Part shown: piece after piece, positions 20,953 to 31,264 of the stretch
Layout of the letters: each line of letters starts with the position of its first letter
How positions within the stretch are numbered: the first letter of the stretch is position 1
NCBI RefSeq assembly: GCF_030814215.1
Contig: NZ_JAUSUT010000001.1
Span: 5,828,001 to 5,892,000 of the forward strand
Origin: Amycolatopsis thermophila
GTDB lineage: Bacteria > Actinomycetota > Actinomycetes > Mycobacteriales > Pseudonocardiaceae
Direction of reading: 5' to 3'
DNA length: 64,000 nt
Made by a program: the position numbers and the translations under genes
The notes under the pieces: generated by a model
Database searches by the model: none
Told to the model about the DNA's origin: nothing
Seen by the model: only the letters and a program-made list of their open reading frames with translations

Positions 20953-21763
20953 TGGACCTGCGTTCGGTCCCGCGGCCGCCCGGTGCGTTCCAGAAAGCGC
21001 TCTCGGCCGCGGAGATCACCGCGATGGCGGAGCGCGCCTTCGGGACGCGGCCACTGTCCGCTGTGGAGCTCAGCGGTGGTCTGTACAACACGACGTACCG
21101 GGTGGAGTTGCCCGGGGAGACGGTGATCCTGCGGGTCGCGCCGGAACCCGGGCGACAGTACCGCATCGAGCGGGAGCTGATGCGCAACGAACACGCGGCC
21201 CTGCCGTTCCTCGCGCCGATCGGGCATCTGGTGCCGCGCACGCTCTTCGCCGACTTCACCCGCGAGATCGCCGGGCGCGACCACGTGTGGCAGACCCTGC
21301 TCCCCGGGAGGCCCGCGCGGGAGTTTCCACAGTGGACCGGCGTGTACCGAGCTGACCCGTGTGGTGCACGAAGGTTCGGCGTCCACAGGTCGCCGTGCAG
21401 CAGCCGGGGCCCGCTGATCTCGTCCAGCACCGCGCGGTACCGCGCGGCCGATCCAGCCACTGCCCCCACATCCGACGCGTCCAGGCTGGATTCGGTGAGA
21501 TCCGCGACCAGGTCCCCGAAGTAGGACGAGCACCGCCTCACCCCACGTGCCGAACCGGGGGCCACCCACCCGGGCCGAACGAGGGGCCCCGCACCTGGCG
21601 CGCGTTGATCTACCGGGCCCGCCATCTGGGCGCGGTCCGGCTGGAGCGCCACCGCCTCGGCCGGACCGACCGCGTCGCGGCGAGCTACCCGGAGATGGCC
21701 ACGATCCTCGACAGCCTGTCCGACCCGCCTGGGGCCCCGAGGTTTGCCCGAAGCTCGTCCTGA
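20952..21763 (+). pseudogene. Aminoglycoside-phosphotransferase-family pseudogene with internal inversion
   Basis: Remains of an APH-fold kinase gene. Plus-strand 20952-21374 encodes the N-lobe (LSGGLYNTTYRVELPGE, VILRVAPEPG, HVWQTLLPG). The catalytic-loop segment (FGDLVADLTESSLD to LLHGDLWTPN) lies on the minus strand, 21373-21556. The C-terminal part (LIYRARHLGAVRLERH, YPEMATILDSL) is again plus strand, about 21600-21730. The 8-bp repeats GGTTCGGC (21373-21380) and GCCGAACC (21549-21556) flank the inverted piece. At least one frameshift, and apparently some 60 missing residues after the catalytic loop, make it non-functional. The start overlaps the parA stop. Confidence 0.85.
21373..21556 (-). 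other. Inverted catalytic-loop segment of the phosphotransferase pseudogene
   Basis: This 184-bp piece, bounded by the 8-bp inverted repeats GGTTCGGC/GCCGAACC, reads as APH sequence only on the minus strand, while both sides read as APH on the plus strand. The HGDLWTPN Brenner-type catalytic motif sits right at its left boundary. Confidence 0.8.
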
Positions 21764-21785
21764 GGTGATACGTCGAAGTCCCGGC

Positions 21786-21795
21786 GTATATGTCG

Positions 21796-21801
<6 letters not shown>
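21786..21801. repeat. GTATA-N6-TATAC palindrome, copy 3
   Basis: GTATATGTCGTTATAC. Read on the minus strand, GTATAA supplies the last Val codon and stop of the sigma-factor gene, as copy 1 does for the gene at 11557. Two spacer-region bases differ from copies 1 and 4. Confidence 0.7.
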
Positions 21802-23003
<1,202 letters not shown>

Positions 23004-23007
<4 letters not shown>

Positions 23008-23375
23008 GGCAGGAAGACCCTGAGATCCTGGGTGGGGCGCACCTCGACCAGGCCCACCGAGGCCTCCGGGATGCGGGCGGCGCACTCGACGGCCCGCTCG
23101 ATGCTGTCGCACTCCAGCACGTAGAACCCGGCCAGCTGCTCCTTGGCCTCGGCGAACGGCCCGTCGCCCGCGATCACCTGGCCGTCGCGCACCAGCACCC
23201 GCTTGCCGGTCTCCGGCGGGGCGAGCGAGGACGATGTCACCAGCTCGCCGGACTCGGCCAGGTCGCGGTTGAGCGCCTCGTAGGCCAGCAGTCCCTGCCG
23301 CTTCTCGTCGTCGGCCAGGCGCTCCCAGATCTCCTGGGACGCGGGGTTGCGGTAGATCAGGACCAGGAACTTCAT
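23004..23375 (-). CDS. YCII-related (DGPF) protein
   Basis: A 123-residue YCII/DGPF-domain protein. MKFLVLIYRN starts the ferredoxin-like fold, and GDGPFAEAKEQLAGFY is the DGPF signature. Such proteins are constant partners of ECF42 sigma factors and have been proposed to sense or modulate stress signals; an enzymatic role is not shown. It is translationally coupled to the sigma gene by a GTGA overlap and read from the minus-strand side of the promoter at 23417. Confidence 0.92.
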
Positions 23376-23416
23376 CGGACCTCCCCGGATCCGCCGGACA
23401 ATTTCCTCACCCGGGA

Positions 23417-23443
23417 TGTCGAGACCGGCGCGGCGGGTTCGAC
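23417..23443. promoter_or_regulatory. Symmetrical ECF42-type promoter
   Basis: Plus strand: TGTCGA (23417-23422), 17 bases, CGAC (23440-23443), matching the described ECF42 consensus (TGTCGA in the -35 and CGA/TC in the -10). The complementary strand reads CGTCGA, 17 bases, CGAC at almost the same place, so the site can serve both the SnoaL-like gene (start 23484) and YCII-sigma (start 23375). Use in both directions is inferred. Confidence 0.6.
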
Positions 23444-23483
23444 GTCCCCGGTGGAAGTCAGCAGCCTAACCGGAGGAACGACG

Positions 23484-23930
23484 ATGACCAGCATGATCGA
23501 CCAGCAGGACCAGATCCGCGCCTTGATCGAGGACCAGGCCGCCGCGATGCGGGCGGGCGACGCCGAAGCCGTCGTGGAGCGGTACGCGCCGGAGATCGTC
23601 TCGTTCACCCTCGCGCCGCCGCTGGTGCACGGCCCCGCCGAACTGCGGGACCCGGAGACGTTGCGCGGGTGGTTCGCCGGGTTCGCCGGGCCCGTCGACT
23701 ACGAGGTCCGCGACCTGCACGTCACGGTGGGCGGGGACGTGGCGTTCACGCAAAGCCTCAACCGCATGTCGGCGGTCCCGGCCGGCAGTCAGGAGCCGTT
23801 CACGCTGTGGTTCCGCTCGACGGTCTGCCTGCGCCGCGACGGCGGCCGCTGGCTGATCGCGCACCAGCACCAGTCGACGCCGTTCTACATGGACGGCACC
23901 TTCGCCGCCGCGCTGGACCTGGAGCCCTAG
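23484..23930 (+). CDS. SnoaL/NTF2-like protein
   Basis: A 148-residue NTF2-fold protein of the SnoaL-like / ketosteroid-isomerase-related group: IRALIEDQAAAMRAGDAEAVVERYAPEIVSF is the opening helix pair, and GRWLIAHQHQSTPF the closing strand. It has a GGAGGA Shine-Dalgarno before the ATG at 23484. Divergent from the YCII-sigma pair, sharing the promoter at 23417, so it is a plausible member of the sigma factor's regulon. Its stop overlaps that of the AEC gene. Catalytic role unknown. Confidence 0.85.
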   Translation: MTSMIDQQDQIRALIEDQAAAMRAGDAEAVVERYAPEIVSFTLAPPLVHGPAELRDPETLRGWFAGFAGPVDYEVRDLHVTVGGDVAFTQSLNRMSAVPAGSQEPFTLWFRSTVCLRRDGGRWLIAHQHQSTPFYMDGTFAAALDLEP

Positions 23931-24865
23931 AGCAGCTCGCCGACCAGCCAGGACACCAGGGACAGCGACCCCATCGACACCAGGGTCGACACGAGCACGC
24001 AGTCCCGCACGAACCGGCTGTCCAGGGCGTACTGGCTGGTCGCGATGAAGATGTTCTGCGCGGTGGGCAGCCCGGCGCACACCGTGACGATCATCAGCAC
24101 CGGGTGCGGCAGGCCGAGCAACAGGCCGATGCCCAGGGTGATCGCGGGCTGGGCGACCAGCTTCAGCCCGACCACCGTGGCCATCTCGGCGCGCCGCGTT
24201 CCCGCACCCTCCGGCGGGCCGCCGCTGGTGAGTGACATCCCGAGCACCAGCAGCGCGGTGCCCACCCCGGCCGAGGCGATCAGGTGCAGCGGCTGCGCCG
24301 CCAGGTGCGGCAGGTGCAGCCCGCTCGCCCGGAACAGGACCCCCGACATGGACGCGGCGATCACCGGTGTGCGCAGCGGCAGCATCAGCAGCGTGCGCCA
24401 CCGCGACCGGCCCGGCTCCCGCGCGTCGCTCTCCAGCAGCGCCAGCAGGGACGGCATCAGCACCAGCGTCTGCATCAGGATCACCACGATGATGAACGCG
24501 GAGTCCCCGAACAGCTGCAGCAGCACCGGGATGCCGAGGTTCCCGGCGTTGGCGTAGCAGGAGGCCATGCCGCTGACCGCCCACTCGGACAGCTTGCGCC
24601 GGAACACCCACTTGCCCAGCGCGAAGCCGATCGCCCCCACCACCACGGTGCCCGCCAGGAACGCGATCACGCCCGGGTTCAGCAGGGCGGTCAACGGCGT
24701 GTCCTGCATCGTGGTGAACAGGACCGCGGGCATCGCGACGATGAAGACGTACTTGGTCAGAGCCGCCTCGGCACCGGCGCCGAGCACCCGGAACTTGCCG
24801 AGCAGGTACCCCAGCCCCGTCAGCGCCCAGATCGGCACGAACGCGGCCAGGACACCGCCGCTCAA
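23927..24865 (-). CDS. AEC-family (auxin efflux carrier-like) transporter
   Basis: A 312-residue membrane protein with about ten TM helices, of the AEC family. [17 protein letters not shown] and [18 protein letters not shown] are the typical first helix and central NxGNxG region; [15 protein letters not shown] is the matching second-half motif. Family members move organic acids or amino acids; the substrate cannot be told. The start at 24865 overlaps the hisG stop by four bases (ATGA), so it is read with hisG. Confidence 0.88.
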   Translation of the reverse strand: MSGGVLAAFVPIWALTGLGYLLGKFRVLGAGAEAALTKYVFIVAMPAVLFTTMQDTPLTALLNPGVIAFLAGTVVVGAIGFALGKWVFRRKLSEWAVSGMASCYANAGNLGIPVLLQLFGDSAFIIVVILMQTLVLMPSLLALLESDAREPGRSRWRTLLMLPLRTPVIAASMSGVLFRASGLHLPHLAAQPLHLIASAGVGTALLVLGMSLTSGGPPEGAGTRRAEMATVVGLKLVAQPAITLGIGLLLGLPHPVLMIVTVCAGLPTAQNIFIATSQYALDSRFVRDCVLVSTLVSMGSLSLVSWLVGELL

Positions 24866-25707
24866 AGCCGGCAGGACCGGATGTCGGAGGCGAGCACCGC
24901 CTTCGCACCCACCTCGGCCAGTTCGTCCATGATCTGGTTGACCTTCTTGCGCGGCACCATCGCACGCACCGCGACCCAGTCCGGGTCGGCCAGCGGCGCG
25001 ACCGTCGGCGACTCCAGGCCCGGCGTGATCGCGACCGCCTTGTCCAGCAGCGTGCGCGGGCAGTCGTAGTCGAGCATCATGTACTGCTGCGCGAACACCA
25101 CACCCTGCAGGCGGGCGGTGAGCTGCGACTTCGCCTTCGCCGAATCGCTGCCCGCGCGCTGCACGAGCACCGCCTCCGACGCGCAGATCGGGTCGCCGAA
25201 CGCGACCAGGTTGTGCTGGCGCAGGGTGCGGCCCGAGCCGACCACGTCGGCGATGGCGTCGGCCACGCCGAGCTGGATCGAGATCTCCACCGCGCCGTCC
25301 AGCCGGATCACCTCGGCCTCGACACCCTGGCGCGCCAGGTCGTCGCGCACCAGCTTCGGGTAGGACGTGGCCAGTCGCTTGCCCTGCAGGTCGGCCGGCT
25401 TCCAGTCCTGCCCGGCAGGGGCGGCGTAGCGGAAGGTGGAGCCGCCGAAGCCCAGCGCGAGCACCTCCTCGACCGGCGCGCCCGAGTCGAGCGCCAGATC
25501 GCGGCCGGTGATGCCGAGGTCCAGCTCGCCCGAGCCGACGTAGATCGGGATGTCCTTGGGGCGCAGGAAGAAGAACTCGACCTCGTTGACCGGGTCCAGC
25601 ACGGTCAGGTCGCGCTGCTCATGCCGCTGGCGGTAACCGGCCTCGCCGAGCATCTCCGACGCCGGCCCGGCCAGCGCTCCCTTGTTCGGCACCGCAACCC
25701 GCAGCAT
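24862..25707 (-). CDS. hisG: ATP phosphoribosyltransferase (long form)
   Basis: A 281-residue first enzyme of histidine synthesis, condensing ATP with PRPP. The start [16 protein letters not shown], the PRPP-binding [15 protein letters not shown] and the C-terminal ACT-like regulatory domain (about 210-281, [35 protein letters not shown]) mark the long, histidine-inhibited HisG_L form, which does not need HisZ. It follows hisE by 30 bp and overlaps the AEC gene, giving a hisE-hisG-AEC unit. Confidence 0.97.
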   Translation of the reverse strand: MLRVAVPNKGALAGPASEMLGEAGYRQRHEQRDLTVLDPVNEVEFFFLRPKDIPIYVGSGELDLGITGRDLALDSGAPVEEVLALGFGGSTFRYAAPAGQDWKPADLQGKRLATSYPKLVRDDLARQGVEAEVIRLDGAVEISIQLGVADAIADVVGSGRTLRQHNLVAFGDPICASEAVLVQRAGSDSAKAKSQLTARLQGVVFAQQYMMLDYDCPRTLLDKAVAITPGLESPTVAPLADPDWVAVRAMVPRKKVNQIMDELAEVGAKAVLASDIRSCRL

Positions 25708-25737
25708 GCCCTCACTCCTCGTTCGTTTCCCGGCCCG

Positions 25738-26001
25738 CTACAGGTAGCGGTACACGTCCTCGGTGGTCAGCCCGCGTCCGAGCATCAGCACCTGAACCCG
25801 GTACAGCAGCTGGGAGATCTCCTCGGCCAGCCGCTCGTCGGACTCGTGCTCGGCGGCGATCCACACCTCACCGGCCTCCTCGAGCACCTTCTTGCCCTGC
25901 GCGTGCACGCCGGCGTCCAGTGCCTCGACGGTTCCCGACCCCGCGGGTCGGTTCTGGGCCCGGTCGGTGAGCTCGGTGAACAGCTCGTCGAAGGTCTTCA
26001 C
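25738..26001 (-). CDS. hisE: Phosphoribosyl-ATP pyrophosphatase
   Basis: An 87-residue MazG-fold enzyme, second step of histidine synthesis. [15 protein letters not shown] starts the fold, and [19 protein letters not shown] with ...[15 protein letters not shown] carries the Mg-binding Glu/Asp residues. The GTG at 26001 follows AAGGA; longer frames upstream are not homologous. 65 bp after the HAD gene and 30 bp before hisG. Confidence 0.95.
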   Translation of the reverse strand: MKTFDELFTELTDRAQNRPAGSGTVEALDAGVHAQGKKVLEEAGEVWIAAEHESDERLAEEISQLLYRVQVLMLGRGLTTEDVYRYL

Positions 26002-26066
26002 GGTCTGTAGATCCTTCCATCCGGACCCCGCCGCCGGCGATCCGGGCCGCCCCGCTGACGCGAGCG

Positions 26067-26729
26067 TCACAGCAGGGCGCGGAGGGTGCCGGCATCGACG
26101 CCGGTGAGCGAGGTCCGGAACACGCGGCGTGGCCCGGGGGCGACGGCGACGTCGTTGGGCACCACCAGCACGGTGCAGCCCGCGGCGGCGGCCGACTCGG
26201 TGCCCGGTGGCGAGTCCTCGACCGCGACGCACCGGGCGGGGTCGGCCCCGAGCAGCCGCGCCGCGCGCAGGTAGGGCTCGGGATGCGGCTTGTTGTGGCC
26301 GCCGACCTCGTCGCCGCACACCGTGACGGCGAAGAACTCGCGGCCGATCGTGTCCAGCGCCAGCTCGGTCAGGGACCGCTCGGTGGAGGTGACCAGCGCG
26401 GACGGTACCCCGGCCCGCCGCACCGCGGCCAGGGCCTCACGGGCACCCGGCCGCCACGGCAGCTCGTCGGCGAACAGGTTCGCGGTCCGGTCGCGGATCC
26501 AGGCGCCGGTGTCCGCCACGGCCGCGGCCGTGGGCTGGTGGCCGGTGACCGTCAGCAGGTAGCTCGCGGTGGCGTCCATGTTGGACCCCACCAGCGTGAG
26601 CCGCTGCTCGGTGGTCAGCGTGCCGCCCAGCCATTCCGCGCACTCGTACAACGCCACGTCCCACAGCTTCTCGGAATCGACGAGCGTGCCGTCCATGTCC
26701 CAGAGCACGGCGGCCAAGCCGTCCGTCAA
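26067..26729 (-). CDS. HAD-family phosphatase
   Basis: A 220-residue HAD phosphatase of the beta-phosphoglucomutase-like subclass. The nucleophile motif is [11 protein letters not shown], the Thr/Ser motif SALVTST, and the Lys/acid motifs NKPHPEPYL and AVEDSPPG. I chose the TTG at 26729, 17 bases after the metH stop and behind GAGAGGGAGA; an ATG at 26783 would overlap metH and adds no homologous sequence. Probably read with metH upstream and hisE-hisG downstream. The substrate is unknown, possibly a sugar phosphate. Confidence 0.9.
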   Translation of the reverse strand: MTDGLAAVLWDMDGTLVDSEKLWDVALYECAEWLGGTLTTEQRLTLVGSNMDATASYLLTVTGHQPTAAAVADTGAWIRDRTANLFADELPWRPGAREALAAVRRAGVPSALVTSTERSLTELALDTIGREFFAVTVCGDEVGGHNKPHPEPYLRAARLLGADPARCVAVEDSPPGTESAAAAGCTVLVVPNDVAVAPGPRRVFRTSLTGVDAGTLRALL

Positions 26730-26746
26730 CGGATTCTCCCTCTCCT

Positions 26747-29700
26747 TCAGGTGTTGAAGTACTTGGCTTCGGGGTGGTGGCACACGATCGCGTCGGTGGA
26801 CTGCTCCGGGTGCAGCTGGAACTCCTCGGACAGCTTCACGCCGATGCGCTCGGCGTGCAGCACGTCCACGATCTTCGTGCGGTCCTCGAGGTTGGGGCAG
26901 GCGCCGTAGCCGAGGGAGAAGCGGGCGCCCCGGTAACCGAGCTTGAAGAAGTCCTCGACGTCGCGCGGGTCCTCGTCGGCGACCGCGCGGCCGCTGGCGA
27001 AGCGCAGCTCCTGCCGGACGCGGCGGTGCCAGTACTCGGCCAGCGCCTCGGTCAGCTGCACCCCCAGGCCGTGGACCTCGAGGTAGTCGCGGTAGGCGTC
27101 GTTGGCGAACAGTTCGTTGGCGTAGTCGGCGATCGGCTGGCCCATGGTGACCAGGGTCAGCGGCAGCACGTCGACCTCACCGGTCTCGCGCGGCCGGTAG
27201 AAGTCGGCCAGGCACAGGTAGCGGTCGCGGGTCTGGCGCGGGAAGGTGAACCGGGCCCGCTCGCCCGCGTCGGCGTGCGCCCCGGTGAGCACCACCAGGT
27301 CGTCGCCCTCGGCCACGGCCGGGAAATAGCCGTAGACGACCGCCGCGTGCTGCAGCACCCCGTCGGTGGCCAGCCGGTCCAGCCAGTAGCGCAGCCGCGG
27401 ACGGCCCTCGGTCTCCACCAGCTGCTCGTAGCTGGGCCCCTGGCCGCCACGCGCACCGCGCAGGCCCCACTGCCCCAGGAACGTCGCGCGCTCGTCGAGG
27501 AGCGCGGCGTACTCGGCGACCGGGATGCCCTTCACCACGCGGGTGCCCCAGAACGGCGGCACGGGCACGGGCACATCGGTCGCTACATCGGAACGGGCGG
27601 GAATGGGGGCCTCCGGCTCTCGGGCGGACTTGCGGGCTTCGGCGATGCGCAGGGACCGCTCGCGGCGGGCCTTGCGCTCGGCTCTGCGCGCCTCCTCCTC
27701 CGCGCTGATCTCCGGCGCCCGGCCCTGCTTCGCGGCCATGATCGTGTCCATCAGCCGCAGGCCCTCGAACGCGTCCCGCGCGTAGCGGACGTCGCCGTGG
27801 TAGAGCTCGGCGAGGTCGTTCTCCACGTAGGTGCGGGTCAGCGCCGCGCCGCCGAGCAGCACCGGCCAGCGGCCGGCGACCCCGCGGGAGTTCATCTCCT
27901 CCAGGTTCTCCTTCATGATCACCGTCGATTTCACCAGCAGACCGGACATGCCGATCGCGTCGGCGCCGTGCTCCTCGGCGGCGTCCAGGATCGCGTTCAC
28001 GGGCTGCTTGATACCCAGGTTGATCACGTCGTACCCGTTGTTCGACAGGATGATGTCGACCAGGTTCTTGCCGATGTCGTGCACGTCGCCCTTGACCGTG
28101 GCCAGCACGATCTTCCCCTTGGTCTGGACGTCGCCTTGACTCTGCTCCTGGATGTGCGGTTCGAGGTAGGCCACCGCGGTCTTCATGACCTCGGCCGACT
28201 GCAGCACGAACGGCAGCTGCATCTGGCCGGAACCGAACAGCTCGCCGACGGTCTTCATGCCCGACAGCAGGGTGTCGTTGACGATGTCCAGGGCCGGCTT
28301 CTCCCGCAGCGCCGCGTCCAGGTCGGCCTCCAGGCCGGTGCGCTCGCCGTCGACGATCCGCCGCTCCAGGCGTTCGAACAGCGGCAGCGCGGCCAGCTCC
28401 TCGGCGCGGGAGGCGCGGCTGGAGGCCGCCGAGACCCCCTCGAACAGCGCCATCAGCTTCTGCAGCGGGTCGTAACCCTCCCGCCGCCGGTCGTAGATCA
28501 GGTCGAGCGCGACCGCACGGTGGTCGTCCGGGATCCGCGCCATCGGCAGGATCTTCGACGCGTGCACGATCGCAGTGGACAGCCCGGCCTCGACGCACTC
28601 GTGCAGGAACACCGAGTTGAGCACCTGGCGCGCGGCGGCGTTGAGCCCGAAGGAGACGTTGGAGATGCCCAGCGTCGTCTGGACCTCCGGGTAGCGGCGT
28701 TTGAGCTCGCGGATCGCCTCGATCGTCTCCAGCGCGTCGCGGCGGGTCTCCTCCTGCCCGGTGGTGATCGGGAAGGTGAGGCAGTCCACCACGATGTCGG
28801 ACACCCGCATGCCCCAGTTGGTGACCAGGTCCTCGATCGTGCGGGTGGCGACCCGGACCTTCCACTCGGCGGTGCGGGCCTGGCCCTCCTCGTCGATGCA
28901 CATCACCACGACCGCGGCGCCGTGCTCGGACACCAGCCGCATGATCTTCTGGAAGCGGGAGTCCGGGCCGTCGCCGTCCTCGTAGTTGACGCTGTTGACC
29001 ACGCACCGGCCGCCGAGCCGCTCCAGCCCGGCCTGCAGCACCGCCGGCTCGGTCGAGTCGAGCATGATCGGCAGCGTGGACGCCGTGGCCAGCCGCCCGG
29101 CCAGCTCGGCCATGTCCACCGCGCCGTCCCGGCCCACGTAGTCCACGCACAAGTCCAGCAGGTGCGCGCCGTCGCGGGTCTGCTCGCGCGCGATCTCCAC
29201 GCAGTCCTCGTAGCGGCCCTCGAGCATGGCCTCGCGGAACTTCTTCGACCCGTTGGCGTTGGTGCGCTCCCCCACCATCAGCACCGACGCGTCCTGGGCG
29301 AACGGCACCGCCTGGTACAGCGACGAAACGCCCGGCTCGTGCCGGGGCCGTCGCTGCGCCCGCTCGACCTCGCGCACCGCCTCGGCCAGCTGCCGGATGT
29401 GCTCGCCGGTGGTGCCGCAGCACCCGCCGACCAGGCCCACCCCGAACTCGCGGACGAACCCCGACAGCGCCTCGGCGAGGCCCTCGGGGGTCAGCGGGTA
29501 CACCGCGCCGTCCGGGCCCAGCTCCGGCAGGCCCGCGTTCGGCATCACCGACAGCGGCACCCGCGCGGACTTCGACAGCGTCCGCAGGTGCTCGCTCATC
29601 TCCGCCGGGCCGGTCGCGCAGTTCAGCCCGATCACGTCGACGCCCAGCGGCTCCAGCGCGGCCAGCGCCGCCGACACCTCGGTGCCGAGCAGCATCGTCC

Positions 29701-30298
29701 CGGTGGTCTCCACCGTGATCGACGCGATCACCGGCACCTCCCGGCCGGCGGCGCGCATCGCCCGGCGGGCGCCCAGGACCGCGGCCTTGGTCTGCAGCAG
29801 GTCCTGCGAGGTCTCCACGAGCACCGCGTCCACCCCGCCGTGCAGCAGGCCGGTGACCTGCTCGACGTAGGCGTCCCGCAACTGCGCGTACGGCGCGTGG
29901 CCCAGGGTGGGCAGCTTGGTGCCGGGCCCGACCGAGCCCAGCACGAACCGCGGCCGCTGCGGCGTGGCGAACTCGTCGGCGGTCTCGCGCGCCAGCCGCG
30001 CCCCGGCCTCCGCCAGCTCGGCGATGCGGCCGGCGATCCCGTACTCGCCCAGGTTGGCCATGTTCGCGCCGAAGGTGTTCGTCTCGACGGCGTCCGCCCC
30101 GGCCTCCAGGTAGCCGCGGTGGATGCCGCGCACCACGTCCGGCCGCGTCACGTTCAGGATCTCGTTGCAGCCCTCCAGGCCGGCGAAGTCGTCCAGCGAC
30201 AGGTCGTGCGCCTGCAACGCGGTGCCCATCGCCCCGTCCGCCACGACCACACGGGCGGCGAGGGCGTCCAGCAGCGGTGACGAAGAGCGATCCGACAT
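26747..30298 (-). CDS. metH: Methionine synthase, cobalamin-dependent
   Basis: A 1183-residue modular enzyme moving the methyl group of 5-methyltetrahydrofolate to homocysteine via cobalamin. In order: homocysteine domain (zinc Cys in GLVGGCCGTT), folate domain (VNSVNYEDG), cap and B12 domain with the cobalamin-His motif KGDVHDIGKN, and the C-terminal SAM reactivation domain (RGARFSLGYGACPNLEDRTK). A charged linker precedes the last domain. The ATG at 30298 gives full length; larger frames extend into the divergent PAC2 gene. No room is left for a cobalamin riboswitch in the 51-bp gap upstream. Confidence 0.97.
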   Translation of the reverse strand: MSDRSSSPLLDALAARVVVADGAMGTALQAHDLSLDDFAGLEGCNEILNVTRPDVVRGIHRGYLEAGADAVETNTFGANMANLGEYGIAGRIAELAEAGARLARETADEFATPQRPRFVLGSVGPGTKLPTLGHAPYAQLRDAYVEQVTGLLHGGVDAVLVETSQDLLQTKAAVLGARRAMRAAGREVPVIASITVETTGTMLLGTEVSAALAALEPLGVDVIGLNCATGPAEMSEHLRTLSKSARVPLSVMPNAGLPELGPDGAVYPLTPEGLAEALSGFVREFGVGLVGGCCGTTGEHIRQLAEAVREVERAQRRPRHEPGVSSLYQAVPFAQDASVLMVGERTNANGSKKFREAMLEGRYEDCVEIAREQTRDGAHLLDLCVDYVGRDGAVDMAELAGRLATASTLPIMLDSTEPAVLQAGLERLGGRCVVNSVNYEDGDGPDSRFQKIMRLVSEHGAAVVVMCIDEEGQARTAEWKVRVATRTIEDLVTNWGMRVSDIVVDCLTFPITTGQEETRRDALETIEAIRELKRRYPEVQTTLGISNVSFGLNAAARQVLNSVFLHECVEAGLSTAIVHASKILPMARIPDDHRAVALDLIYDRRREGYDPLQKLMALFEGVSAASSRASRAEELAALPLFERLERRIVDGERTGLEADLDAALREKPALDIVNDTLLSGMKTVGELFGSGQMQLPFVLQSAEVMKTAVAYLEPHIQEQSQGDVQTKGKIVLATVKGDVHDIGKNLVDIILSNNGYDVINLGIKQPVNAILDAAEEHGADAIGMSGLLVKSTVIMKENLEEMNSRGVAGRWPVLLGGAALTRTYVENDLAELYHGDVRYARDAFEGLRLMDTIMAAKQGRAPEISAEEEARRAERKARRERSLRIAEARKSAREPEAPIPARSDVATDVPVPVPPFWGTRVVKGIPVAEYAALLDERATFLGQWGLRGARGGQGPSYEQLVETEGRPRLRYWLDRLATDGVLQHAAVVYGYFPAVAEGDDLVVLTGAHADAGERARFTFPRQTRDRYLCLADFYRPRETGEVDVLPLTLVTMGQPIADYANELFANDAYRDYLEVHGLGVQLTEALAEYWHRRVRQELRFASGRAVADEDPRDVEDFFKLGYRGARFSLGYGACPNLEDRTKIVDVLHAERIGVKLSEEFQLHPEQSTDAIVCHHPEAKYFNT

Positions 30299-30349
30299 GA
30301 CGTCCAGGCTACGGTCTCCCCGGTGCCCCGGGGGTCGTAGGCTGGGTGG

Positions 30350-31264
30350 GTGAGTGATCCAGCCGACGCGATTCCACAAGCGGAGCACCCCGATCCGGAG
30401 GGCACGACGTCCCGGGAACGGGTCATGGTCGTCGCCTTCGAAGGCTGGAACGACGCGGGCGACGCGGCCAGCACCGCCCTGGAGCACCTCCAGCTCAGCT
30501 GGGACGCCAAGCCGCTGGCCGAGCTCGAGCCGGACGACTACTACGACTTCCAGGTCAGCCGCCCGACGGTGCGGATGGTCGAGGGCGTCACCCGGCGCGT
30601 GGAGTGGCCCACGACCCGTCTGTCCATCTGCCACCCGCCCGGCTACGACCAGGACATCGTGCTGGTCACCGGCCCGGAGCCGAACATGCGGTGGCGCGCC
30701 TTCTGCGACGAGCTGCTCGGCCACATCGAGGAGCTCGCCGTGACCACCGTCGTCACGCTGGGCGCCCTGCTCGCCGACACCGCCCACACCCGCCCGGTCC
30801 CGGTCACCGGCACCGCCTACGACCCGGAGGCCGCCGCGCGGTTCGGGCTCGAGCGCAGCCGCTACCAGGGCCCGACCGGCATCGTCGGCATCCTGCAGGA
30901 CGCGTGCGTGCAGGCGGGCATCCCGGCGATCTCCCTCTGGGCGGCGGTGCCGCACTACGTGTCCCACCCGCCCTCCCCGAAGGCGACCCTGGCGCTGCTG
31001 CACAAGCTCGAGGACGTCCTGGACGTCGAGGTGCCGCTGGGCGCACTGCCGGAGCAGGCCGAGGAGTGGCAGCAGACGGTCAGCGAGATGGCCGAGGAGG
31101 ACGAGGAGATCGCCGAGTACGTCCGCTCGCTCGAGGAGCGCGGCGACGCCGAGATCGCGATCACGCTGGAGGAGTCCAGCGGCGAGAAGATCGCCGCCGA
31201 GTTCGAGCGCTACCTGCGCCGCCGCCGTCCGGGCGCGGAAGGACCGGGACCGGCCGGCCGGTGA
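30350..31264 (+). CDS. PAC2-family protein
   Basis: A 304-residue PAC2-domain protein, related to proteasome assembly chaperone 2 of eukaryotes and to PF09754 proteins. MVVAFEGWNDAGDAASTALEHL begins the domain, and VTTVVTLGALLADTAHTRPV its core; a helical, acidic C-terminal tail follows. Its exact bacterial role is not proved, but it is constant in proteasome-bearing actinobacteria and sits here in the same block. The GTG at 30350 is divergent from metH; its stop overlaps the next start as GTGA. Confidence 0.9.
   Translation: MSDPADAIPQAEHPDPEGTTSRERVMVVAFEGWNDAGDAASTALEHLQLSWDAKPLAELEPDDYYDFQVSRPTVRMVEGVTRRVEWPTTRLSICHPPGYDQDIVLVTGPEPNMRWRAFCDELLGHIEELAVTTVVTLGALLADTAHTRPVPVTGTAYDPEAAARFGLERSRYQGPTGIVGILQDACVQAGIPAISLWAAVPHYVSHPPSPKATLALLHKLEDVLDVEVPLGALPEQAEEWQQTVSEMAEEDEEIAEYVRSLEERGDAEIAITLEESSGEKIAAEFERYLRRRRPGAEGPGPAGR

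Noticed and set aside
26774..30280. Very long open frame (over 1100 codons) opposite metH
   Set aside because: It mirrors metH in a high-GC codon pattern, has no recognisable domain or Shine-Dalgarno, and metH is certain.
30299..30349. Cobalamin riboswitch before metH
   Set aside because: Only 51 bp separate metH from the divergent PAC2 gene, too short for the aptamer.
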